8,533 nucleotides of DNA, taken from the NCBI GenBank assembly GCA_947569225.1, contig CANORX010000035.1, forward strand, positions 1 to 8,533, in the 5' to 3' direction. Below, one piece after another: positions 1 through 4,811 of this stretch (the first letter of the stretch is position 1; every line of letters starts with the position of its first letter). The translations under genes and the position numbers were made by a program. The DNA is from an uncultured Clostridia bacterium. GTDB taxonomy: Bacteria > Bacillota_I > Bacilli_A > RF39 > UBA660. The notes under the pieces were generated by a model. It was not told the origin of the DNA, ran no database searches, and worked only from the letters and a program-made list of their open reading frames with translations.

Positions 1-410
1 AAGGAGTAGCAGGACCAACAGGACCAACAGGAGCACAAGGACTACAAGGAGTAGCAGGACCAACAGGACCAACAGGAGCACAAGGACTACAAGGAGTAGC
101 AGGACCAACAGGACCAACAGGAGCACAAGGGCTACAAGGAGTAGCGGGACCAACAGGTCCAACAGGGGCAACTGGAGCTACAGGACCAACAGGTCCAACA
201 GGAGCAACACCAACATTGACAATAGGAACAGTTACAACAGGAGCGCCAGGAACAGAGGCTTCTGCTTCAATAACAGGAACAGCTCCAAATTATATTCTTA
301 ACCTAACTATACCACAAGGTCCAACTGGAAACGCTCCAGCTTTAGCGGCAGGACCTATAGTTACTGGAGAACCAGGATCAGATGCAGAAGTAACAGTTAC
401 ACCTAATTAA
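1..410 (+). CDS. Collagen-like spore surface protein, 5'-truncated
   Basis: The open frame runs in from the window edge, with codons starting at position 3, and stops at TAA 408-410. About 135 residues are visible and the true start lies upstream. The first part is uninterrupted Gly-X-Y collagen repeat built from the 15-residue unit [15 protein letters not shown], rich in GPT triplets whose Thr is the usual O-glycosylation site in BclA-type proteins. After the repeat comes a non-collagen module ([14 protein letters not shown], then [11 protein letters not shown]), a short GPTG, and the first half of a second such module ending EVTVTPN. The second half is absent here and appears at the start of the next gene. 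The family is known from exosporium filaments; the surface location here is inferred. A TTG at 216 lies inside the module and is not a credible start. Confidence 0.85.
   Translation, partial: GVAGPTGPTGAQGLQGVAGPTGPTGAQGLQGVAGPTGPTGAQGLQGVAGPTGPTGATGATGPTGPTGATPTLTIGTVTTGAPGTEASASITGTAPNYILNLTIPQGPTGNAPALAAGPIVTGEPGSDAEVTVTPN
3..182 (+). repeat. 45-bp tandem repeat encoding collagen triplets
   Basis: Four in-frame 45-bp units lie at 3-47, 48-92, 93-137 and 138-182. Units 1 and 2 are identical, unit 3 differs by one silent base (GGG for GGA at 129-131), and unit 4 is diverged ([15 protein letters not shown]). The array continues off the left edge, so its copy number is unknown. The length is a multiple of three, so copy number changes would lengthen or shorten the collagen stalk without a frameshift. 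Confidence 0.95.
210..252 (+). repeat. Module-encoding direct repeat, copy 1
   Basis: These 43 bases encode [14 protein letters not shown] and recur at 641-683 with two mismatches, in the same reading phase relative to the protein. The copies lie in two different collagen-like genes 431 bp apart. Recombination between them would fuse the genes and delete the segment between. Confidence 0.85.
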
Positions 411-439
411 ATTAATATAAAAAATCAAAAAATAAAAAT

Positions 440-475
440 TAAAGTTAAATTTTTTTAAAGAAATACTTAACTTTA
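440..475 (+). other. AT-only intergenic inverted repeat
   Basis: A 9-bp perfect inverted repeat (TAAAGTTAA at 440-448, TTAACTTTA at 467-475) flanks an 18-nt spacer between the first and second collagen-like genes. No T tract follows, so it is not a typical intrinsic terminator. Its composition is nearly all A/T, so chance is a real possibility. It could be an operator or an mRNA-stabilising hairpin. Confidence 0.3.
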
Positions 476-493
476 TTATGAGAGGTAAAAATT

Positions 494-724
494 ATGAATG
501 AAAATCCAAATGGATATATAATAGATTTCACTATACCACAAGGTCCAACAGGACCAACAGGAGAACAAGGTCCAGCAGGGGTTACAGGAGCACAAGGAAT
601 ACAAGGAGTAGCAGGACCTACAGGTGCAACAGGAGAAGCACCAACATTAACAATAGGAACAGTTACAACAGGTGCGCCAGGAACTAATGCCTCAGTAACA
701 ATTACACCTTCTGAGAATGCTTAA
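494..724 (+). CDS. Short collagen-like protein with split end modules
   Basis: This gene encodes 76 residues. The ATG is preceded by AGAGGT at 481-486 with 8-nt spacing, so it has its own ribosome binding site and is not merely a frameshifted tail of the gene before. The layout is a half module at the N terminus (NGYIIDFTIPQG, residues 6-17), eleven collagen triplets (about residues 17-49, GPT GPT GEQ through GEA), and the complementary half module at the C terminus ([13 protein letters not shown], residues 51-63), ending SENA. There is no signal peptide, no cysteine and no trimerisation domain. It lies 83 bp after the first collagen-like gene and 21 bp before the third. The likely role is a component of a spore-surface collagen-like layer, by family and context. 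Fission of a longer ancestral gene is the simplest origin. Confidence 0.8.
   Translation: MNENPNGYIIDFTIPQGPTGPTGEQGPAGVTGAQGIQGVAGPTGATGEAPTLTIGTVTTGAPGTNASVTITPSENA
641..683 (+). repeat. Module-encoding direct repeat, copy 2
   Basis: This is the second copy of the 43-bp sequence at 210-252, with two mismatches. It encodes the same module half ([13 protein letters not shown]) near the C terminus of the short collagen-like protein. Confidence 0.85.
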
Positions 725-745
725 AATATAGAAAGGAGAAAACTA

Positions 746-1237
746 ATGAATCCAGATAGTTATTTAATCAATTTTACTATACCAAGAGGAGCCACAGGTC
801 CAACAGGAGCTGCGAATGGACTAAATGCATACGGCGGAAAATATAACACAACAACACAAACTTTGAATTTAGGAATAGGAGTAGCAACACAAATTCCATT
901 ACCTACGTCAATGCCAAATTTAAATACAACATACACTCAAACTAATAGTATTACTGTAGCACAAGCTGGAACTTACGAAATAAACTATTTCAGTAACATT
1001 TCGGTAGCGGTTGGTACAACTTTAACACAAGCTATAAGAATTAATGCAACTAATATACCTAGCACAGTAACTTCAAGAGTATTATCAGTTGGTGTAGGTT
1101 CAATTTATAGCGGAAGTGTAATAGTTACTCTAGCAGCAGGAGATGTAATTGATATGGCTTTATCAGCTTTAATAGCGGTCGGAGTAACACTAGGAACTGG
1201 AGTAAATGCTACATTAACAGTAAAAAAACTAAACTAA
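746..1237 (+). CDS. BclA-like C-terminal domain collagen-like protein
   Basis: This gene encodes 163 residues. The start is set by a strong AAGGAG at 733-738 with 7-nt spacing. The protein opens with the C-terminal half of the module (SYLINFTIPRG, residues 5-15), keeps only three collagen triplets (residues 15-23), and then has a globular domain of about 135 residues from NAYGGKYN to the terminal TLTVKKLN. That domain, with motifs IPLPTSMP (50-57), AGTYEINYFSNIS (74-86) and IYSGSVIVTLAAGDVIDM (120-137), matches from memory the jelly-roll-like C-terminal domain of BclA-type exosporium glycoproteins, which forms the trimeric head. The stalk is extremely short compared with a usual BclA. It is probably the cap of a surface assembly in which the two upstream genes provide the collagen portion, but that is inference. 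A terminator follows directly. Confidence 0.85.
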   Translation: MNPDSYLINFTIPRGATGPTGAANGLNAYGGKYNTTTQTLNLGIGVATQIPLPTSMPNLNTTYTQTNSITVAQAGTYEINYFSNISVAVGTTLTQAIRINATNIPSTVTSRVLSVGVGSIYSGSVIVTLAAGDVIDMALSALIAVGVTLGTGVNATLTVKKLN

Positions 1238-1246
1238 AAAATAAAT

Positions 1247-1278
1247 AAAAGGACAAGTAAACATAAGCTTGTCTTTTT
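1247..1278 (+). terminator. Intrinsic terminator after collagen-like genes
   Basis: An 11-bp stem (AAAAGGACAAG at 1247-1257 with CTTGTCTTTTT at 1268-1278, one G-T wobble) closes a 10-nt loop. The 3' arm ends in five T. It separates the collagen-like genes from the glycosyltransferase. Confidence 0.85.
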
Positions 1279-1326
1279 AAAATCACAAATAAAAAAATAA
1301 TACATAAACTAATACTGAGGGATATT

Positions 1327-2421
1327 ATGAATAAATATAAGATATATGTCTATGCAATTTGCAAAAACGAATCACGCCACATTGAAAGATGGTATGAAAG
1401 TATGAAAGAAGCTGATGGTATCTATGTATTAGACACTGGTTCAACAGATGATAGTGTAGAAAAACTAAAAGCTCTTGGTGTTAATGTAGAAAGAAAAAAC
1501 TATGAACACTTCAAATTTGATGAAGCAAGAAATGATTCATTAGATTTAGTACCTAACGATGCTGACATATGTATATGCACAGACTTAGATGAAGTACTTA
1601 GTGAAAATTGGAGAATTGAATTAGAAAAAATATGGAATGAAAATATTGACAGAATAAGATATAACCTTTATTTTACATTTGATGAAAGCGGAAAACCATT
1701 AAGCAGTTATTATATAAGTAAAATACACAAAAGAAACAAATACACATGGACTCATCCTATACATGAAATATTAACTTATGTAGGAACAACAAAAGAAAAC
1801 ATTGAAACATCAGAAACAATTACTATCAGTCATTTACCAGACAGAACTAAAGATAGAAGTTTTTATTTAAATTTACTTGAAGAATCAGTAAAAGATAATC
1901 CTTTAGATGATAGAAACATGCATTACTTAGGTAGAGAATACATGTATAATTGTGAATGGGATAAAAGTATTGAAACACTAATAAAACATTTAAACCTAAA
2001 AAGTTCTATATGGAATGAAGAAAGAGGCGCATCTATGAGATTTATATCAAGAGGATATATAGCATTGGAAAAATATGAAGAAGGAAAAATGTGGTTAGAA
2101 AAAGCAATTAAAGAAACACCACACATGAGGGAGCCTTACATAGAATTAGGAATTCTTTATTATCACTTAAAAAACTACAAAGAAGCTATTAATGTATTAG
2201 AAAAAGCTTTAAACATAAAAGAAAAAAGCCCGACTTATATAAATGAAGAATTTGCTTGGAATGAAACACCTTATGACATAATAAGTTTATGCTATTATGA
2301 AACAGGAGAATTTGAGAAATCTTTAAACAATTTAAAAATTGCTTTAGAAATAAATAAAAACGATGATAGACTTAAAAATAATTATTTTTTAATAAAAGAA
2401 AAAATGAAAAGTGTAAAGTGA
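1327..2421 (+). CDS. Family 2 glycosyltransferase with C-terminal TPR repeats
   Basis: This gene encodes 364 residues. The ATG follows GAGGGA at 1317-1322. The N-terminal GT-A domain shows the family 2 signatures AICKNES (10-16), VLDTGSTDDS (34-43) for nucleotide-sugar binding, and a DXD motif, TDLDE (85-89), for metal binding. From about residue 197 the sequence is helical TPR-type repeat; the clearest units are about 268-300 (ELGILYYHLKNYKEAI) and 315-346 (LCYYETGEFEKSL). There are no membrane segments, so it is probably cytoplasmic. It sits next to Thr-rich collagen-like genes, as sgtA lies beside bclA1 in Clostridioides difficile, so glycosylation of the neighbouring collagen-like proteins is the likely role. 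The sugar cannot be read from sequence. Terminators on both sides suggest that it is a separate unit or is reached by readthrough. Confidence 0.88.
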   Translation: MNKYKIYVYAICKNESRHIERWYESMKEADGIYVLDTGSTDDSVEKLKALGVNVERKNYEHFKFDEARNDSLDLVPNDADICICTDLDEVLSENWRIELEKIWNENIDRIRYNLYFTFDESGKPLSSYYISKIHKRNKYTWTHPIHEILTYVGTTKENIETSETITISHLPDRTKDRSFYLNLLEESVKDNPLDDRNMHYLGREYMYNCEWDKSIETLIKHLNLKSSIWNEERGASMRFISRGYIALEKYEEGKMWLEKAIKETPHMREPYIELGILYYHLKNYKEAINVLEKALNIKEKSPTYINEEFAWNETPYDIISLCYYETGEFEKSLNNLKIALEINKNDDRLKNNYFLIKEKMKSVK

Positions 2422-2433
2422 GTTTACACTTTT
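2407..2433 (+). terminator. Terminator overlapping the glycosyltransferase stop codon
   Basis: A perfect 11-bp stem (AAAAGTGTAAA at 2407-2417 with TTTACACTTTT at 2423-2433) closes a 5-nt loop, with the final T run at 2430-2434. The TGA stop codon (2419-2421) lies inside the loop, and the 5' arm encodes the last residues of the protein. Confidence 0.85.
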
Positions 2434-2463
2434 TAAATGTATTAAAATGTAAAATATAAATAC

Positions 2464-2504
2464 TATTAGAATAAAAAAAGCGATTCAATAAAAAAATTCT
2501 AATA
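2464..2504. promoter_or_regulatory. Inverted repeat upstream of the secreted protein gene
   Basis: A perfect 9-bp inverted repeat (TATTAGAAT at 2464-2472, ATTCTAATA at 2496-2504) has a 23-nt spacer and lies in the 120-bp gap before the 379-residue gene. A -10-like TATAAA at 2455-2460 lies just upstream, but no convincing -35 is seen. It may be an operator; the high A/T content makes chance possible. Confidence 0.3.
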
Positions 2505-2541
2505 AAGGTATAGAGGAATAAAAACTCTAGAAAGGAGAAAT

Positions 2542-3681
2542 ATGAAAAAATTAATAATAGGAACCATTATATTTATGGGATTATTTCCATTGATATGTGA
2601 TGCACAAATTGAAAAGGAGGTGGCTTACAAATGGTATACATTAATAGAAGATAACATACATTACGAAAGTAATGTTGAACATAATTGTGAATATTTTGAT
2701 AAAACTAATATAATAAATAAAGATTGGATTTATACTTTAAAAAAACCTTTAGAAAAAGAAGGAAGAAAAATTGAAAGAGAAGAAAAAATATTAGAAATAG
2801 ACAAAGAACATTTTAACATTTTAAAAATGAATGCATTAGATACTGTTGGGATAAATTTAGAAATGTATGAATTAGAATTTTTAGACTTGAATAATAATCC
2901 AATAGAATATGAAGTTTTAGAATTCTATATTGAAGGAAATCCTGAGCATTTAAAAGATAATGATTTAAATACCTCTGCTATAATTTATCCAAACTTAAGA
3001 TTTAATGTAGAATTTAAAAATTTAAAAAGTATTAAAAATTTTAAAATAAGATTTATTTATAAAGAAAATCCTTTAATAGAACTAAGACAGGTAACATTCA
3101 GCACATACATAAATATAGATACAGTTTTAAATATATATGATTGTTATAAAAATGAAATAAAAACTAATTGTGAAAAAGGAATATGTTATTCAGAAATAAA
3201 AGTAAATAAAGGTGACATAGAAAACTTAGAACCATTAAAATTAAAAACTTTAGTCTATAAATATCAAGATAGTACCTATAAATGCTATGACTTAAAAAGA
3301 TTATATGTACCTGGATATCATAAAAACCTTGAAGGATTCATAAAAGATGAAAATAATTACATTGAAACAAATTCAACAATAACCGAAGAAATAATTAATT
3401 CTAATGATTTATCTGAAAATAATACTATTACAGATTCAGAATATAATGAAGATATAAATGATACTATTGAAGATGAAAAAGAAGAAACAGAAGACGAAGA
3501 AAAAAAAGAAAATGAAACCGAAAATAATATTTTACCTGTAAAAAATCCTATTGCAATGGTAACAAAAAAAACAAAAAACAATAATAAAAGCAAAATAATT
3601 TATACAGCTTTATTAATCATAATTCTAATTACTTCTATAATCGTATTGATAAAGAAAGTCGCAAAAAGTCGATTGAAATAA
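2542..3681 (+). CDS. Unknown secreted protein with C-terminal membrane anchor
   Basis: I do not recognise this 379-residue protein. The start is supported by AAAGGAG at 2531-2537. Residues 1-22 look like a signal peptide (MKKLIIGTIIFMGLFPLICDAQ without the last two residues is basic then hydrophobic, with likely cleavage after DA). Residues 23 to about 275 form an extracytoplasmic domain of mixed strand and helix character with five cysteines (49, 201, 210, 215, 248), possibly disulfide-bonded. Residues about 276-335 are a low-complexity, strongly acidic and Asn/Thr-rich linker. Residues 352-370 are a single membrane segment followed by a basic tail (KKVAKSRLK). This predicts a type I membrane protein facing outward or into the intermembrane space. 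It occupies the place held by dacF upstream of spoIIAA in B. subtilis but shows no penicillin-binding motif. A sporulation role is only suggested by position. Confidence 0.75.
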   Translation: MKKLIIGTIIFMGLFPLICDAQIEKEVAYKWYTLIEDNIHYESNVEHNCEYFDKTNIINKDWIYTLKKPLEKEGRKIEREEKILEIDKEHFNILKMNALDTVGINLEMYELEFLDLNNNPIEYEVLEFYIEGNPEHLKDNDLNTSAIIYPNLRFNVEFKNLKSIKNFKIRFIYKENPLIELRQVTFSTYINIDTVLNIYDCYKNEIKTNCEKGICYSEIKVNKGDIENLEPLKLKTLVYKYQDSTYKCYDLKRLYVPGYHKNLEGFIKDENNYIETNSTITEEIINSNDLSENNTITDSEYNEDINDTIEDEKEETEDEEKKENETENNILPVKNPIAMVTKKTKNNNKSKIIYTALLIIILITSIIVLIKKVAKSRLK

Positions 3682-3699
3682 ATAGCTAGTTTTGTCGAA
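3657..3699 (+). promoter_or_regulatory. Candidate Spo0A boxes upstream of spoIIAA
   Basis: TGTCGAA at 3693-3699 is a perfect match to the Spo0A box, in the 61-bp gap before the spoIIAA-like gene, where Spo0A control is expected. Two weaker 5-of-7 matches lie upstream in the same orientation: AGTCGCA at 3657-3663 and AGTCGAT at 3667-3673. They are spaced 10 bp centre to centre, the spacing known for tandem Spo0A binding, but they fall inside the 3' end of the preceding gene. The perfect box lies in the loop of a 7-bp inverted repeat (3687-3693, 3707-3713). A TATAAA at 3704-3709 or TATATT at 3727-3732 could serve as -10; neither has a clear -35. The GAAT at 3697-3700 could alternatively be part of a SigH -10. 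Confidence 0.5.
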
Positions 3700-3751
3700 T
3701 AGGTATAAAACTAAAAAAAAATAAACTATATTAATTACGAGGATGAGAAAA

Positions 3752-4099
3752 ATGTTAAAAATAGATATGGAATTTAAAAAAGGGATTCTATTTATTAGAT
3801 TAGAAGGGTCCTTAAATAAAGATACTGTAGAAAAATTTAATAATGAAGTAATTGCACTTGTATTAAAAGATGAAATAAAGCTAATTGTAGTAAACTTAGA
3901 TAAAGTTATATCGATTGATTTAAAAGGAATAAAAGCTTTAACACAATTAAATGAAATAGTTAAAAATAACAATGGTAGAACAACTTTATGTAGCATTTCA
4001 AATAAAAAAGTTAAAAGCTCTCTACATGAAAACAAATATAATAACTTATTCTATGAAGCTAGTAATGAACTAACAGCACTAGGAGTGATGAAAATATGA
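3752..4099 (+). CDS. spoIIAA: SpoIIAA-like anti-anti-sigma factor lacking phospho-serines
   Basis: This STAS-domain protein has 115 residues, close to the usual SpoIIAA length. I chose ATG 3752 because GAGGA (3739-3743) is 8 nt upstream and the protein then begins MLKIDMEF, aligning with the SpoIIAA N terminus. An in-frame ATG at 3743 overlaps that binding site. In B. subtilis SpoIIAA binds the anti-sigma kinase SpoIIAB to free SigF, and is switched off by phosphorylation of the first serine of a DSSG motif. Here that loop reads SIDLKG (residues 54-59; bases 3911-3928), so both serines are replaced, by Leu57 and Lys58. The rest of the fold is preserved (RLEGSLNKDTVEKF, IVVNLDKV). The stop overlaps the sigma factor start by 4 bp, and no spoIIAB lies between. 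A diverged STAS paralogue is the alternative reading. Confidence 0.85.
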   Translation: MLKIDMEFKKGILFIRLEGSLNKDTVEKFNNEVIALVLKDEIKLIVVNLDKVISIDLKGIKALTQLNEIVKNNNGRTTLCSISNKKVKSSLHENKYNNLFYEASNELTALGVMKI

Positions 4100-4761
4100 T
4101 AACTGAAAATGAAAAAATAAAAATAATACATGAACACAAAAATCTTATTTATAAAATTGCTTCAAAATATTCTAACTATTATTCTATGGAAGACTTATTT
4201 CAAGTTGGAGTAATAGGAATAATAAAAGCTATAGATAATTACGACAGAAGCCAATCAGCTAAATTTAGTACTTATGCTTTTAAATATATATTAGGAGAAA
4301 TAATAAAATTTATTAGTAGCGACAGAAATATAAAGGTGAGTACAGATATACTAAAAATATATAAATGTTATGAAAAATCAAAAGACTGCTTAACCAATAA
4401 ATTAAATAGAACACCATCGTTTTATGAAATCTGTTCATTTATGGGAATGGAACCATATATTGTAAAAGATGCTATAGAAAAAGCTGAATATGACTTAAGT
4501 CTAGATGGAGTAATAGGTAGCGATGAATTTGCCTTAGAAAAAGTTATAGGAACTGACTTAAGAGAAAGTATAGATCAAAGAATAGACTTAAATAGAGAAT
4601 TAGATAAATTATCAGAAGAAGAAAGAAAAATAATAGAATTAAGATATTATCAAGATTACACACAAAGCGAAACAGCTGAATATTTAGGTTGGAATCAAGT
4701 GCAAGTATCTAGATATGAAAATAAAATACTAAAAAAAATAAAATCTAACATAGCTGCATAA
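4096..4761 (+). CDS. sigF: Forespore-type RNA polymerase sigma factor (SigF/SigG family)
   Basis: This sigma-70 family protein has 221 residues. Region 2 is clear: DLFQVGVIGIIKAIDNYD (33-50) for core binding, and KFSTYAFKYILGEI (56-69) running into the -10 recognition helix. Region 3 spans about residues 90-150. Region 4 ends in a helix-turn-helix, TQSETAEYLGWNQVQVSRYE, close to the SigF/SigG signature QVQVSRLE. The ATG overlaps the spoIIAA stop and is served by AGGAG at 4081-4085; an in-frame stop at 4066-4068 excludes a longer start. It is about 30 residues shorter at the N terminus than B. subtilis SigF. The call SigF rather than SigG rests on position after spoIIAA and before spoVA. It would direct early forespore transcription in the pre-spore. 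Confidence 0.85.
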   Translation: MITENEKIKIIHEHKNLIYKIASKYSNYYSMEDLFQVGVIGIIKAIDNYDRSQSAKFSTYAFKYILGEIIKFISSDRNIKVSTDILKIYKCYEKSKDCLTNKLNRTPSFYEICSFMGMEPYIVKDAIEKAEYDLSLDGVIGSDEFALEKVIGTDLRESIDQRIDLNRELDKLSEEERKIIELRYYQDYTQSETAEYLGWNQVQVSRYENKILKKIKSNIAA

Positions 4762-4779
4762 AAATGAATAAAAAAATTT

Positions 4780-4809
4780 TAACTCATCATACTAAAAGTA
4801 GGTGAGTTA
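4780..4809 (+). promoter_or_regulatory. Hairpin sequestering the spoVAC ribosome binding site
   Basis: TAACTCATC (4780-4788) pairs with GGTGAGTTA (4801-4809), 9 bp with one G-U, and TAC/GTA can pair inside the loop. The 3' arm contains most of the spoVAC Shine-Dalgarno AGGTGAG (4800-4806), and the TTG start follows at once. The run TTATTTTG after the stem is only a weak terminator tract. Transcripts arriving from sigF would carry the whole hairpin. Confidence 0.65.
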
Positions 4810-4811
4810 TT

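Noticed and set aside
3..182. Regular repeats resembling a CRISPR array
   Set aside because: The units are directly adjacent with no spacers and encode in-frame Gly-X-Y collagen triplets.
216..410. A separate small gene starting at TTG 216
   Set aside because: The frame is open upstream through the collagen repeat to the window edge, and the TTG lies inside a conserved module with no ribosome binding site.
405..500. Collagen gene breaks as simple frameshift or sequencing errors
   Set aside because: The first gap is 83 bp of non-coding AT-rich sequence, and both downstream genes have well-placed Shine-Dalgarno sites; a single base change cannot restore one frame.
1285..1311. SigK-like mother-cell promoter (AC, 16 nt, CATAaacTA) before the glycosyltransferase
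   Set aside because: The motif fits, but the start of transcription would fall on the ribosome binding site at 1317-1322, leaving almost no leader. Too weak to annotate, though worth 5'-end mapping.
2419..2421. TGA read as Trp or Gly (alternative code)
   Set aside because: Trp is encoded by TGG throughout, and TGA falls at family-consistent ends of SpoIIAA, SpoVAC and SpoVAD.
2542..2610. Lipoprotein signal in the 379-residue protein, using Cys19
   Set aside because: The residues before the cysteine (P-L-I) do not fit a lipobox, which needs a small residue at -1; an ordinary signal peptide fits better.
3357..3593. Antisense open frame rich in Ser, Phe and Val
   Set aside because: It is the mirror of the acidic low-complexity linker in the forward gene, with no ribosome binding site or family features. 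The same applies to the other antisense frames, such as 3625-4035 and 6646-7101.
3687..3713. TAGTTTT/AAAACTA inverted repeat as a terminator for the 379-residue gene
   Set aside because: It is followed by A residues and not T on the + strand, and the T run precedes it on the other strand, so it does not form an intrinsic terminator in either direction.
3743..3751. Longer spoIIAA start at ATG 3743
   Set aside because: That ATG overlaps the GAGGA site itself; ATG 3752 has correct spacing and matches the family N terminus.
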